A DNA stretch of 64,000 nucleotides, taken from Symsagittifera roscoffensis (lineage: Eukaryota > Xenacoelomorpha > Acoela > Convolutidae). Numbering within the stretch: position 1 is the first letter of the stretch; every line of letters starts with the position of its first letter. Below are positions 37,595 to 49,681 of this stretch, in pieces. The position numbers and the translations under genes are program-made. The notes beneath the pieces were generated by a model. The model did not search any database. It was given only the letters and a program-made list of their open reading frames with translations, and had not been told where the DNA came from. The stretch covers positions 81,947,574 through 82,011,573 of the forward strand of contig NC_087063.1 in assembly GCF_963678635.1 (NCBI RefSeq), written 5' to 3'.

Positions 37595-39700
37595 ATGAAA
37601 GGAAAAGTGTTGATTGGACTCAGCAAAGATAACGATGAAGCACCCGCGTTTCTCCCATTCAATTTTAACAGTGAAAAACTTCCGGACAAAATTGCAGAGT
37701 GTTTCAATAGAAATCGCCCGCCTCAGTTTTTGTATGATGTAACAGACAACCTGGAGAGCAGGAACATCAGAGTTTTCCCAGAAAACACCCAACTTTCTGA
37801 AGGGAGGCAATACCTGTGGGTTGAGGACAAGTATCACTGGCAAGACAAAACACTGGTTCAGAATGCTTTGTTTTGCTCAAACGCAGCATACCACAAAAAC
37901 CCATTAGAGTACTTAAACGACAAAAGAAAGTATCATGGAGTAATATTACTGATTGCTGCCAATGTGAAGTTTGGCAAACAAATTGCTTCTTTGTTCATTG
38001 CTTCTACTGGGTTTACTAAAACGGAAAAAATGTTAATTGTGGCTTTCAGAGGAACTTCTACTAAAGAAGATATTGAATCGGATTTGCAGATTGGAATGAA
38101 AACCGACGATAGTTTTGTGGGACATGTGCATGGCGGCTTTTTGAAGCGCATGAAGAGTGTTCCTGTTGATAAAATCCTCGGTTTAGCTTTTATAAATAAA
38201 GTTGATTTTGTCGTTACGTGTGGACATTCTCTGGGGGGTGCGGTGTCTTCGTTAGTTCACATTAAGCTACAAGACGAGCTTAAAAGACGTAATCAACAAA
38301 ACGAGCTTAATTCACTGTCCTCGAATAACCTAATCAACATTACTTTTGGAGCTCCAATGTTAGGGAATACCCACTTTGCAAAATATTTGTCGGGAGATAA
38401 TTACACGAAAAACGTGTTTAATTTTGTATCGGGGAAGGATTTTGTCCCACCTCTGCTTTCCATTGGGTATAGCATACCGTGCGTGAAAGCAAAGTATAGG
38501 GGGAATTGGAAATACCTTCTTAGATTTGCATTAAATTTTCCGGAAGCATGCTACTGTCTCTGTTTGAAAGGTTTGAACATCTCCGTCGAGCTTACGATGC
38601 TTGAATCTGCGATGAAAGCTCTTAGAGCGCAAAAATCTACCCTTCAAAATGAGTTCCAGAAACTTAATTACGTTCCAATCGGAAAGTATATACACATTCA
38701 AGAAGTTGAAAAAAAGGTAAGCATTAAGCACCTACACACTGACGCAAAAATTGTTGAATGTGTTCTTCAAACGTCACTCAATTTCGGATGTGACAATCCA
38801 TCGGAAATTGCAGAAGGTCACTCACTTGATAGTTATTTGGATCTAATTAAAAGCGCGTATGGCGGTTTCAACACTTTTAAGAGTTCGAATCGCAAAATCT
38901 TGATCGAAAAGAAACAATTCGGCGACGATTTTATGGGCGAAGATGGACTAGGCTACAGATTCGATAGCGTTTGTAGATTCACTTGTATTACTTGTGAAGA
39001 AGCTCAACCTGTCTACGTGGATGCTCAGCCAGTCGCATTTTGCCACAAATGTAAGAATGAGCCCAAAGCGCTGGAGCATGTTTGTCACAAGGAAAATTGT
39101 GAAGACATACACAACACCGAACATAGACATACATCAGAAACAGTGGATTGGGAGAGTTCAGATGATTCACCCATTAAAGAATTGTTCAGTAGTTCCGGTA
39201 GAATAAATTGGCTGAAGCGAAAAATAGGCTTATCTACTGATGACGAGCAAAAAGCTGACGTGATTGTAGACGCTTTGCAACTTTTGGAAGTTCAACTGCC
39301 AAACTCACGATTTCAAGAGATACGCGAAGACGATATTGCGAAATGTTTCCGAAGGAAAGCTCTTCAGTTCCATCCAAACAGACGAATGCAACTCAGAGCG
39401 AGTAACTGGATTACGAATAAAAGAAAAAAAGAGTACGAGCAGGCAAAGCGTGTGGTTGAGTTCGCCCAAAACATACTGGTATCCTATTGCAGGAATCCGA
39501 CCATTCTCTCAAATTCTGTAGTCGAGATTGTAAACAGAAAGCTGGAACAAAATCTCGTCGAAATTTCTCTTCCACCGCCTATGAAAATCATCAAACTGGC
39601 AAGTTTTCCTTCTAAGGTGACTGAAATACCTGAAATCGATAAGAAAATAGAGAACTTGAGAAAGGAGGCTGCTTTCAAAAATGAGGCTAATATGAAATGA
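37595..39700 (+). CDS. Class-3 lipase with Cys/His cluster and J-like domain (701 aa)
   Basis: A single 2.1-kb ORF without introns. Residues about 80-430 form a lipase class 3 (alpha/beta hydrolase) domain: GHSLGG with nucleophile S212, D282 in a GKDFVP motif, and H409 in GHSLDSY as the likely triad. Residues about 460-515 contain paired Cys (C460, C464, C467 and later C-X2-C, plus His) and resemble a zinc-binding module. Residues about 545-625 resemble a J domain, but the HPD tripeptide is HPN (593-595), which usually abolishes Hsp70 stimulation. The rest of the C-terminus looks helical. It is probably a cytosolic acylglycerol or ester hydrolase attached to a scaffold. Base use is less T-rich than in the neighbouring retroelements. 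The lack of introns could mean a retrocopy or an intron-poor gene. Confidence 0.8.
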   Translation: MKGKVLIGLSKDNDEAPAFLPFNFNSEKLPDKIAECFNRNRPPQFLYDVTDNLESRNIRVFPENTQLSEGRQYLWVEDKYHWQDKTLVQNALFCSNAAYHKNPLEYLNDKRKYHGVILLIAANVKFGKQIASLFIASTGFTKTEKMLIVAFRGTSTKEDIESDLQIGMKTDDSFVGHVHGGFLKRMKSVPVDKILGLAFINKVDFVVTCGHSLGGAVSSLVHIKLQDELKRRNQQNELNSLSSNNLINITFGAPMLGNTHFAKYLSGDNYTKNVFNFVSGKDFVPPLLSIGYSIPCVKAKYRGNWKYLLRFALNFPEACYCLCLKGLNISVELTMLESAMKALRAQKSTLQNEFQKLNYVPIGKYIHIQEVEKKVSIKHLHTDAKIVECVLQTSLNFGCDNPSEIAEGHSLDSYLDLIKSAYGGFNTFKSSNRKILIEKKQFGDDFMGEDGLGYRFDSVCRFTCITCEEAQPVYVDAQPVAFCHKCKNEPKALEHVCHKENCEDIHNTEHRHTSETVDWESSDDSPIKELFSSSGRINWLKRKIGLSTDDEQKADVIVDALQLLEVQLPNSRFQEIREDDIAKCFRRKALQFHPNRRMQLRASNWITNKRKKEYEQAKRVVEFAQNILVSYCRNPTILSNSVVEIVNRKLEQNLVEISLPPPMKIIKLASFPSKVTEIPEIDKKIENLRKEAAFKNEANMK

Positions 39701-39950
39701 CTAGTGGCAGCCCACAGCCCATATAGTACAGTTATTTTTCTATTTTCTTAGCTAAGATTGTCTAATTTTTTTTCAATTAAACTTCTGTTTTCAAATTTTG
39801 AGATCCTATAATTTCTTTTTGATTTAATCAATGAAATATTTTAAAATTTTTTAACCTTTTTATCTTTCAAATAGTTCTATTTCAAATAGTGTCTGTTTTA
39901 TTTCAAATTGAAAGTTTGTAAATATAAAAGAAAGCTTGATACTGGCATCC

Positions 39951-40190
39951 TATTGGAAGAACATACTGGCATCCTATTGGAAGAATCCGACCATCCTCTC
40001 GAACTCTGTAAGAGATTGTAAACCGAAAATTAGAACAAAAACTCGTCGAGATTCCTCTTCCACCGCCCATGAAATTCATCAAACTGGGAAGTTTTCCTTC
40101 TAAGGTGACTCAAATACCTGAAATCGATAGAAAAATAGAGAATTTGAGAAAGAAGGCTAGTTATTCAAATAGCTCGTTTCAAAAAGGAGG
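39951..40190 (+). pseudogene. Duplicated 3' end of the lipase gene
   Basis: This stretch repeats the coding sequence of 39470-39670 with substitutions and a small deletion, starting with a doubled CTGGCATCCTATTGGAAGAA segment. The following 3' untranslated DNA is duplicated too (40195-40320 resembles 39780-39940). It has no start of its own and is a gene fragment. Confidence 0.8.
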
Positions 40191-40294
40191 CCGAAATCTT
40201 TTAAGTTCTGTTTGGTTTAAACAGTGAAATATTTAATTTTTAAACCTCTTTATCTCTCGATAATTCTATTTTGTCTGTTTTATTTCAATATTGA

Positions 40295-40525
40295 AAGTTT
40301 GTAATTATAACAAAAAGCTTAATAGTCCCAAATTTTTTAATTGACAAATAATGCATTACGCACTATTACTTTCTAAAGCTCATTTCTTAAAACATATCGT
40401 TTATATTTGATTTAATAGTTGAACTAATGTAAATACTCATAAAATTAAAACTTTGTAAATATAACAGAAAGTCTATTGGTCCCGAAAATTTGAATTCACG
40501 AATAATGCTTTGTGCACTATTATAA
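40295..40525. repeat. Diverged tandem repeat after the lipase fragment
   Basis: About 40298-40385 and 40440-40525 share TTTGTAA-TATAAC, then a GTCCC word, an AATAATGC word and GCACTATTA, in the same order. Confidence 0.6.
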
Positions 40526-40621
40526 TCTGTAGCCTTCTTCTGTGAAATATTTTTACAAATTTATATCATTTTTGTCAAACTTTTTGGTTCAGATAATTCG
40601 GTCAAGTATCATGTTTAGACA

Positions 40622-40625
40622 GAAC
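40622..40625. repeat. Target-site duplication GAAC (left) of copy C
   Basis: GAAC directly outside the 3' LTR, matched by GAAC at 55218-55221. Confidence 0.8.
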
Positions 40626-41005
40626 TGAGTTAGGACCTATGTGTTAATACTCATAGAGTAATTTCAGATAAGGTTTACCGTCTGCTCGTCGCGCTATCTT
40701 ATTTTCGGCCGGATAGATTCGTGCTATTTCTTAGTCTAATACCAATCTTAAACTTACTCTTACATCTCCTAGTCACAATAAATCTAGAGTATACTGGTTT
40801 ATACGAGTCGATCTCTTTTGAGAATGCAACTTTTTTCTAAGTGAAATTCAAATCTTTCTGGTGCTAAAACTACAAGTAGTTTCAGCACTTACAAATAATT
40901 GGGTTGTTAGTTTGATGAATTATGATTGGTTAGTATTCAATATTTTATAGAGTTGAATTATCAGAATAAAATCCAAAATTAAAACCTAGTTTAGAGCTGG
41001 TTACA
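40626..41005 (-). repeat. 3' LTR of copy C
   Basis: 380 bp, TG...CA, diverged from the copy B LTRs. The central inverted repeat is kept at 40861-40888 with a compensating base-pair change. A PPT-like tract follows at 41006-41020. Confidence 0.9.
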
Positions 41006-42655
41006 CCCATCCGGGGTTTACAGAGTTTTAGTTTTTCAGTGTTTTACTGTAATGAAGGATGGATGATGGTCTTCTTTATTCAGTTCCCGATTAGGAAGAA
41101 GGATTGTTTATCCGTTGCTCCAGGAAGCTGGAATCGTCCATATTAGTCTGTCTTTCGACAATGACTGTGACCGTCAATTGCTGCTGTTGATTCTGGAAGT
41201 CAATTTGATTTTCAAGTGGTTTGTTATGATCGTTTGTTCTTGTTTGGTAGAGAACTGTGTTTTGATCTCGTTTGGGAATGACGTGTAGTTTGAGCTTGGA
41301 GGGGGTGCCTTGTAAATCGGATCTGTACATATACTTGAACATCGAGATGGCCATTGGTCTAGTTCAATGGAGTTCCTTTGCTGCGATGCCAAGTCGTACT
41401 TTAAATCCTTTGAGTGTAGTGACTGTAGGCAGCATATAGGGTGTGCTTTGCCATTCCGTAGTTGGAGTGTAATTGGGTTGTCAAGTTGCTTGCTGCTCGT
41501 CTTTGGGCTGTATGTAATCTATATACTGCATTGTATTATTTGCATTTACAAATCTTTATTAATTTTGTTTTTAGTTTTGATCTTGTATAAATTTTTATCG
41601 CAAAAGCATTTTTGTTTAGTTATTGGTTTTTGCATTTTTGGTTTTTCTTAAGAGCTACTCACCATTGAGTAACTCTCGTCAAAAATAGGAGTGTGGTCAC
41701 AAAACGTGGGTGTAGCACGGTGGGTTAGGCGGGCTATAGAGCATGCTAAGGACGTCCTCTCTGAAGGGTTAGACCACGAGTGGATTATAAATTCATGCTC
41801 TCTTTTTTGGAGGATCCTTTTTGTATTCATCCTTTTGTGCCCTTTTTTTGATTGGTTTTTTCCTTTTTTGTTTTGGTTGCGTCTTTTTCTCAAAAATCAA
41901 ATAGTTTGGTTTGGTTTTGTCTTTCGATTTTTTTGTGTTTTATTCATTTGTGTCCAGACTAAGAAATAGTCTTCAAAAGAATAAATTATCCAGTTCTAAG
42001 CTGGTTTTGATCCGGTTTGGGTACCGTGGGTTTTCTTTTCTTAGTCATGCTGTTGGGATATGGTTTGTGGTGTTTAGTAAGTTGCGTTGGTTAGTTTGGA
42101 TTATTATATAATTCCTTTCCAACCAGGTTAAAGGAAAGTTTGAAGTGTGTTAAAACTGGTTACAGTTGTTATCAGTGAAAGATAAAACTTAAATTCAAAA
42201 TTTTAAAAAACTCTTCGTGGGCGAGCTGTGCGATTGTGGATAAGATTGTGGGCGAGTGAATATTTAAAAATATAAAGAAGCGTCTTTGAAAATGTTAGCA
42301 CTGCTTTTAGTTTTATAGGCAACTTTTATTAATTTACTACTTTGAAAATATTAATTTTACGGCTTTGTAGGGGTTGAAACTATCAATTTATTTTCATTTC
42401 AAAGATATTTACTGCATATAGGAAAAGAATTTTAATATCAATTTATTGCTGTTTGGGGGTAAAAATTACTGCTTCTTTTATTGCATTTGGTTAATATAAT
42501 TTGATGATTCTAGAAATAAGTTTTCTGTTTTTCATTGCGTTTTTCTTTTTTGTAGATGATTGATGACCGTGCCTGTGAAGACTAGAGAAAGAGAGAAAAC
42601 GTTTATAAGGAATGGTTGGTTTTTGTTCTAACTTGTTAGTATAATTTATTTTATT
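41006..42655 (-). other. 3' untranslated region of copy C
   Basis: It is collinear with 16262-17868 of copy B, including the PPT-like tract, the inverted repeat (41650-41677), the tRNA-like block and the CCTTT...AAAGG hairpin. An 87-codon frame at 41091-41354 (MAISMFKYMYRSD...) is open here but interrupted in copy B. Confidence 0.5.
41091..41354 (-). CDS. Possible ORF8 near the 3' end of copy C
   Basis: An 87-codon ORF. The copy B homologue (about 16340-16600) keeps the same frame, with matches such as SMFKY-YRS and LH-IPK-DQ, but has a TAA after 13 codons. Frame retention over part of the region hints at a former gene. It is Gln- and Asn-rich and has no known domain. Confidence 0.25.
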   Translation of the reverse strand: MAISMFKYMYRSDLQGTPSKLKLHVIPKRDQNTVLYQTRTNDHNKPLENQIDFQNQQQQLTVTVIVERQTNMDDSSFLEQRINNPSS

Positions 42656-42659
42656 CATA

Positions 42660-44438
42660 TTACCTTATTCGTCTGGGAAGAATCCATGGGGAAAAACTTC
42701 GTGGATGATTTCTGATGATGTTAGTAATTTTGCTATCAAGCGAATGATGTTTTTAATTGGGAGAAGTGACCAAAGCAATTCGAGTGCTTTAATGATTTTG
42801 TGCTCTTCAGTGCTAAGTGAGAAATTATATGGTTTGTTTTGGATGAGGTTATAAAGTTTGTGATTATATCTGGTGTTATGGATGAATTGTAGTGCTGTAG
42901 GATTTCAACGGGCTGTAGGACTTCGTGTGAGACGATTAGTGGGCGGGATTCTTCTACGTTGAAGGTTTTGGTTAAGGGATAGAATATATACATCTGGGTG
43001 ATGGGGTCATAATTTCGGAGGATGCCTTATAGGTTAGTATCTTTAATACAATCAGTGAAGTTAAGAAAGAATGGTGAGGTATATTTGGAGTTAATGTATT
43101 GATATCTGTGGTGAAATTGTCGTGCTGGTGTATTACGGGTGTAATGGAGTTGAATGAAATTATAATAAGTATAACTGTGTGTCCGTTTACTTCGTAACAT
43201 GATGTCGTTTGAACAGTGCAAATCACGTTCTTTGGGTGTGAGGAAATGAAAAATGGTTAAATTTGTTAAAATATGAATCATAAGCTTGAATATCACGGAG
43301 TGCTGCTGATATGACGTGATCGTATTTTTTTAGATCTAAAGTATTGAGGGTAAAAACGTATGGTGTTTTAATAGAGAACTTTTCTGTTAGTTGTGGGTTA
43401 GTAAACTTATCGTCGTTCAGAAAGGTGTCTTCGTTTGGTCGAATGATTTGATGGCCGTAGTGATCGATAAAATATTCATTAGCTTTAGGTGCGGTGAATC
43501 TAATAAGGGATTGTTTATATCCTATATGTGTAAATTGTTTCGGAGTGAGTGCTTAAAAGTTAGATTTGATTGCTGCATTGTTCGTTATCATATGGGGGTG
43601 TTATATAATGGTAGTGACAGTGGATTAGTGAAGTGATATAATGATGTCCATGAAAATGTTGGGTAAAATACGTGCTCATTACCATAAGTAGGGTGTTCGT
43701 CATTAGGGTCTGAATGAAAGCAGGTGTTTTGGGGGAAAAAGGGTAAATATTCTTGAAGGAATTCTTTGGTGTTATTGTGGAGTGGGTGATTAACAAATGT
43801 TTGGGCTGTTCCTGGGTGAGAGAGAAATGGAGTATTGGGGATTTTCTTTTTGAAGGTTCGATAGGCTCGGTTTGTACTAGATGAGGATGGATTTGACGAG
43901 GAAGTTGGGTGTGGCGAAGGGGTGTTATTTGAAGGGGGTTGGGGTTGATGGATTCGATGATATTATGGATTGTGAGAGTTGGTGAATGGTTAGTGTATGA
44001 GAGTGCTGTAGTTGTTGCTGAAGTGTGAAAAAAATTGTCAAGTTCATGAAATATTTGTGTTTTTTACAGAGCTGTGGTTGTCGGAGGGATCACTGGTGAA
44101 GGGGGCATATGTGGGTGTAACATTTGAATTAGAAGAGGGAGAAGAAGGAGGTTCAAATTTTAATTGGGAGTGGAGAGGTTGAAAGGAGGTTGGGAGAATG
44201 TAGATGGGCTGGGTTCAAGTTGTCAATTTTGTCAGGGTCTCGATATCTGAGTTTTTAAATTGGGAAATGGTATTAAATACAGTGGTGTTAAAATAGGTAT
44301 ATGATTCCATGCCGGATGAAGTGTTATCATGAGGTGATTCAGGTGGGGGGAAGCAAAAAGTGGTATAACGGGGAGGTTGCTTTGAAGGTTGGCTGGGTAG
44401 GAAAGTGAGCGATGGAGTGACCCAATTTAAAGGCTCAT
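42660..44438 (-). pseudogene. ORF7 remnant, copy C
   Basis: Homologous to the 603-aa ORF7 of copy B in several frames. The ATGA overlap with the env end is kept (44435-44438). The best-kept block is around 43027-43296. Frameshifts and stops break it into fragments. Confidence 0.75.
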
Positions 44439-45434
44439 CGTGGGCTAAAAAGATGGTTGTTCTGAGAAGGAAAGTTAGTGGCATCTTATTGTTATATAAT
44501 TTGCTCGTACGTGTCTTCTATATTGAATGGTTGGGTTATTATGTGTTGAATTGGGCTTTGTGGGTAATTAGGTCTTTGAGATAGGAGGTCTGTCAGCGCT
44601 CTGAAATTTCGTGGTACTAATTATAAAGGATGGTTATGATTTAGGCTTTGTAATTGTGGTGCCGTAGGCGTTGTACTTGTATTGTTTTGTGAGTAGTCAT
44701 ATGTGTTCGGTGTTGTTGATAGTTTGGTATTGTATTCTTTTATTTGAGCGCCTAAAAGTATCCTATTTATTGATGTAGAGCAAATTCCAAAAAAAATCTC
44801 GCAAAAGTATGCGTGCTACGCTTGCTTGTTTGTTTACCTGTGCTCTATTGGGCATGTATTGCAGATTCCTTTTAGTATAGAGAAAAGAAATCCAAGAAAG
44901 TTAAACTTTGCGTGTAATATAATCAATCTTTTTAAGATGTATTAGGGTCATCCTAGAAGGGCAAAAAGTTCGTTTTCAATTTTACAAAACTGAAAATATT
45001 TATTGTTGTTATATCTTGTGGTCTGTGTTTTTCGCCTTTTAAATAAATGTAACGTTTTGTATCTTTTGTATAGAAAATTCATGACATAGTCTATTTTTAT
45101 TTCCGTTTGAGACTTGAAAACAATGCACTTCCTTTACGGAAAATGTCGCTGTGATTTTATATCCTGTTAGTGTTGTAGCTCGTGCTTTTGAGTAAAGTGT
45201 AGCTATTTTGTTTGTTGTTTCTATAGCTTGTGGTTCGGATTCGCACTGAGTGACTTGATTTATTGCACATTTATTTAATGTTTTTTGTTCATTTTCTTCA
45301 CAGTCATAGTGTGTGACTAGTAAATCCTGGGGTCCTGTGACTAGTAAACCCTGGGGGAATGATTTTTATGATTGGGTTCTGAAAAATTGAGAAAGAGAAG
45401 GGTCTGGAAAAATTAGTATCTTTAAAAGGTACAT
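44435..45434 (-). pseudogene. env: env remnant with large internal deletion, copy C
   Basis: The signal-peptide-like start (ATG at 45434), about 120 residues of the N-terminus and the membrane-anchor and tail region remain. About 1.65 kb between them is missing relative to copy B. The tail keeps the PTAP motif (about 44659-44670) with a synonymous difference from copy B. It is not functional. Confidence 0.78.
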
Positions 45435-46470
45435 GTGTATGATAGCCCTGAGTATGGATTGTAAAAAGTTATAATTCCAATTGTCTTTTTTGTGTACCTA
45501 TCGTATTTGTAGATGATTTCTGTGGTTATAAATGGGGGAAGGTAAAGACTGAGCTGTTATATTAGGAGGGGCTAGGGTTAATGGATGATGAATTATATTA
45601 TTTAGTCTTACTGTGATTTCAAATTTTACTGTCAAACTATCCTGCGTAAGTATTTGTATATTATGTTCTTGTATATCTTTGTGGGTATCGTGTCGGTATT
45701 GTAATCTGTTTAGTGCCCAGTTGTGTAATCTGTTTTTTTTTGTGATGTTGACCAATTAATGGAGGGATTGCTACGAATGTATTCAAATCTAATCGTAGGG
45801 GTATGTTATTGGTTGAGTCTTTTCGATATATAGCGTCGAGGTTTGTAGGAAAAGTTGGAGAAATCGTGTTTGTGAGATTTGACTTAAGGAAGGGGTTGAG
45901 GGAAGTGAAAGTGTTTCTGGTAGTGACAAAGTTGTGTCAGATGAGACGTCTATTGGATCGTGCACTAAATTTTGTTCACCTTGAGTGAAAACTTGTGTCA
46001 TCCAGTATGGGAGATGTTCTGTAGTAGCTGGGGGATTCAAAGGATTTTCTAGAATTTGTTCAGATGTAGGGGTTGAACCTAAATAATCTGTTGTTCTGGA
46101 TGTTCGAAGGGTTTTGTTGTAATGCGGTCGGGGGAGTACTCTGAAATGTACTACTGGAAAGGTCTATAGGATTTGCTCTATTAAGATCTTGTTGGAGAGG
46201 GGGTATATATTTTAAACTGGTATACTGGTTCGTATTGTGGTTCGCTCAGAGGTGCTTGGCGAATTACTGGTTCTAGTGGTTCGGAAAATCGTGCGTGTCT
46301 TTCTTCAAATGTATATGGATTCTTGAAAAGGGATGCCTGTTGATGATTGGGGTTATTTGTTTGACTAGTTGTTGGTGTTGTTGGAATTTCTTGGGATTAT
46401 GTTGGTTGGGGACTGGTGTGGGGGTTGCTGATTCGCAATTTTGGAAAAATTTCAAAAATTTATTTACGAA
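45425..46470 (-). pseudogene. ORF5 remnant, copy C
   Basis: The conserved SKIA-QQ start block follows a TGA at about 46455. The C-terminal part near 45498-45755 (LHNWALNRLQYR) matches copy B closely. Internal frameshifts and stops are present. Confidence 0.7.
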
Positions 46471-46525
46471 GAAATTTTATGTTTATTGTAATATTCGTCG
46501 ATGAAAAGAGTAAAAGTATCATTGC

Positions 46526-46939
46526 TTATACAAAGAATATGCTAGCCTTTTTTTTAACAAATTTGCATATTGTCATTATGAGGGATGTCAAAAATGTGAG
46601 AAAATCTATAAGAAGAAGAAAAGCATCAGTTTTACTGAATAGATGTTGGAACATTTTGATAGTTATTGTAATATCGTACCTGAGGAGGTGGTCAAGGATT
46701 TTTGCAAAATTAAAGTAGAATTGGACTGAAATGATGAAAAAATCGCAAAATATGATTGGGAGGAGGATGAATATTTCAAGGTTAACGGCTATTAGGTTTA
46801 TACATAGTTTGAAAAAAAAATGAAATGATTGAAAAAAGATTGAAATGGCTGACCTTTTGTGAAAGAAGCATTTGAAGAAATGCCTCGTTTCGTCGAAATG
46901 TTTTTTATTTTTTGACGCTAAATTCGAGTGTGGTTGCAT
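46526..46939 (-). CDS. ORF3/ORF4 as one 137-aa ORF, copy C
   Basis: One ATG ORF covers the region that in copy B is an upstream ATG-less frame, ORF3 and ORF4. It begins with a polar stretch (MQPHSNLASKNKK), then has hydrophobic segments resembling ORF3 and then ORF4, and ends soon after the first hydrophobic segment of ORF4. It may show the ancestral form as one multi-pass protein, or indels may have joined the frames by chance. Confidence 0.45.
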   Translation of the reverse strand: MQPHSNLASKNKKHFDETRHFFKCFFHKRSAISIFFQSFHFFFKLCINLIAVNLEIFILLPIIFCDFFIISVQFYFNFAKILDHLLRYDITITIKMFQHLFSKTDAFLLLIDFLTFLTSLIMTICKFVKKKASIFFV

Positions 46940-47199
46940 TATTTATTGGTTTTTTGACACGTAGGCTGGGTTTCGGCGGGTTGTTTTTTTTTGACCTGAA
47001 GGTCTTTTACTTATAATTAGAGATGCGCTAGAAGGTGATTATTTGTCGGCTAAAGAAGTCGTGTCAAAAATAAGGTGATGACTCTGAAAGGTTCTTATTG
47101 GCTGACTTTCAAATAGTTCGTTCAAGTGCTTTTTAGCATGAAATTCGAGAAAATGTACGAGTGTTTAAAATATCTGTCGAGACGTGAAAATAAAAATTA
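46940..47199 (-). other. Spacer between gag-pol and ORF3/4, copy C
   Basis: Shorter than in A and B. The GACCTGAAGGTC palindrome (about 46993-47004) and the neighbouring TATA-like run are still recognisable. No gene was seen. Confidence 0.4.
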
Positions 47200-49681
47200 A
47201 ATGTAAAGTGGTTTCTGAAATTCATTTTTCTTTAATACTTTAGATTGTGGAATGAATGTTTTATAATCTTTTCGTGGCTGATTTCGAAGTCGCGATGATT
47301 GTCTATGTTGTGATTTTTCATTTTGATCTTGTAGTAGAATTTTTTCTATCTTCTATTTTTCCTTTCTGTTTGAGGTATCTTTTTGTTCTCTAAATTTTGA
47401 GATGTCTGTTTGTTAGGTTCTTTTTTATTTTTTTTGTTCTAATGGTTTTTAGATAGAATTCATATCAGTGTTTTGATTTTGTTCGTAATTGGAGTTATTG
47501 TGAACAATTTTAAGTCCTGTAAACGAGTATAATTGCGTACTCTTTTGGATAATAAGGTAAAAGATTGTTCCGGTGTTGAACAATTTGTTTTTTGTTTAGG
47601 TCTATAAGTTTGTATGAGACATCAGATCAGTGGGTTTATCAATTATTTGATATGGTCCTTTTTGGAATGGTGGTAATTTTTTAGAAAAACTTTTTCCTTT
47701 TGTAACGTATGTTCCTAGTTTTGAATTTAAAGCTGGCGTGAATCGTGAATTTATTTGAGAGTTAATATTTTGTCGTGTAACAATTTTTTTTATTACTTTT
47801 TGATAAACTTCATCGTTTAAAATCCTTTCGGTGGGTGTACCGGAAGTTAGTTTTAAAGTTCGTGGATGATGAAAGTGATCTTCATCGTAGGTATGGAGGG
47901 GTAGATTAGAACATATTAATTCTTTAGTGGGTTGATCATAACCTTGTGTTTTTTTGAAGAAGTTGCTGTTATCATTATCGACTTTCGTGGTTTTTGATTA
48001 AAAACCATTTCATAGGGTGACAGTCCTAAAGTTGTTGTGATTTGGGCTTTATAAGATAAAGGGACTAGTTTTACATCTGTGGAGCATTCAGTATATCGTG
48101 TGTCATTTCCGTTGATGATACATCTGAGATATTCTAGTAATGAACGGTTCATGCATTCGACTAGTCCATTAGTCAAAGGTGCATGAGATGTACGTGGTTT
48201 GTGTTTAATATTATATACGTGGCATAGTGTAATAATTTCGTTGTTTATGAATTCAGTGCCATTGTCTGTAACAAGGATTTCGGGTAATCCGAATTTTGCT
48301 ATCCAGCGTTCATAAATTGTTGTATATGCATAGTAAGCATTACAATGGGGTACTGGGTTAAGTGCTTCGTAGTGTGTTAATGCGTCGACTATGACCATTA
48401 TATATGAGTTTCCTTCTGAGGAGGGTGATATTGGTCGTTTTGTATCAAATGAAACTCTGTGGTTGAAGTATAGAGTTTGTCTTTTAAAATCTTGTTTTTC
48501 TGCAATTGGTTTTTGATTTGTGTATGGTTTGTTTAATTGACATGTTATGCAATCATTGCAAAAAAATTTTTAATCCAGTTTGGTGCATTTGGAAAGTAAA
48601 AGTTTTGAATGAAATTGGAGTCTGTTTTTTCTGATCCTGAGTGTCCTTTTAGTGTGTAATGAATGGGAAGTATAAAAAGCTATAAGCATCATACTTAAAG
48701 GTAGACACGGTACTTTGAGATCAGATGTTTGGTATTCTAAAATTTCTGTATTCTCGTTGATAGAGGTGTTATTAAATTTTCTGGATTATCTAAGAAGGGT
48801 TTTATTTCCTCGAATCGTGATGTCGGCTTTAATTGGTTTGGTTTTAAATTTGTGCCAAGATTTTAATTGTCTAGGATCAAGGTTTTGATGTTTTTGTAAT
48901 AATTCTAGAGTTTTTTTTTCTGTTATTGGGAGGAAAATGTTTTCAACTTCTATTTTCGATAAAGATATTGTATCTAGAAATTCATGGAGGTTAAATACTT
49001 GGTTTATTGTAAATTTTGAGTCATTATTTAATGGAGCTGATAAATTTATATTATCAGTTAGGTTTTCTTTTTCTATTCAAGGGAATAGATCTGTTTTATG
49101 AGATTTTTGATGGTTTTGTATTGTTTTTATTCCATGATGAATATGGTATTGGTTTAAATGTAGATTTTTCTAGTAGATCTACTTCGTAGTGACTGTTTTG
49201 GCAATCTAAATATAGTGGAAAAAGTTGCAGATTAATAATCTGTTTTTGGTCTATGTCAATTTTTGTTGCATATTTGAACTGTAATCTTGATGAAGTTTCA
49301 TCTTTTGCAGAGAAAAACTTGATTGTTTGTGGTATTTCGACTGTTCTTTTCCTTTTAATAATTCAGGTGGTGTTTTTCCACTAATAGTATCGGGTAGTGC
49401 GAGGTTTTTTCCTGCTGTCCAAACTATGTGTAAGTTTAAGAATTTCATTAAAATTACTTGAAATCTATAAACTCTTACGTTTGAATATGATTTTTGTGTA
49501 AAAAGGAAAATTATGGGTTTATGATCTGTAAATAAAACTGTTGAATGTTTTGATCCAAGCATCAAAAACTCATATTCTGTGAGTGTATATAATATGGCTG
49601 TGCATTCTTTCAGAAGAGTAGAGAGTCTAAGTTCAACTTGGGTAAAAAAGGTTTCTTTTCCTAGTAAATGATCGATAAATG

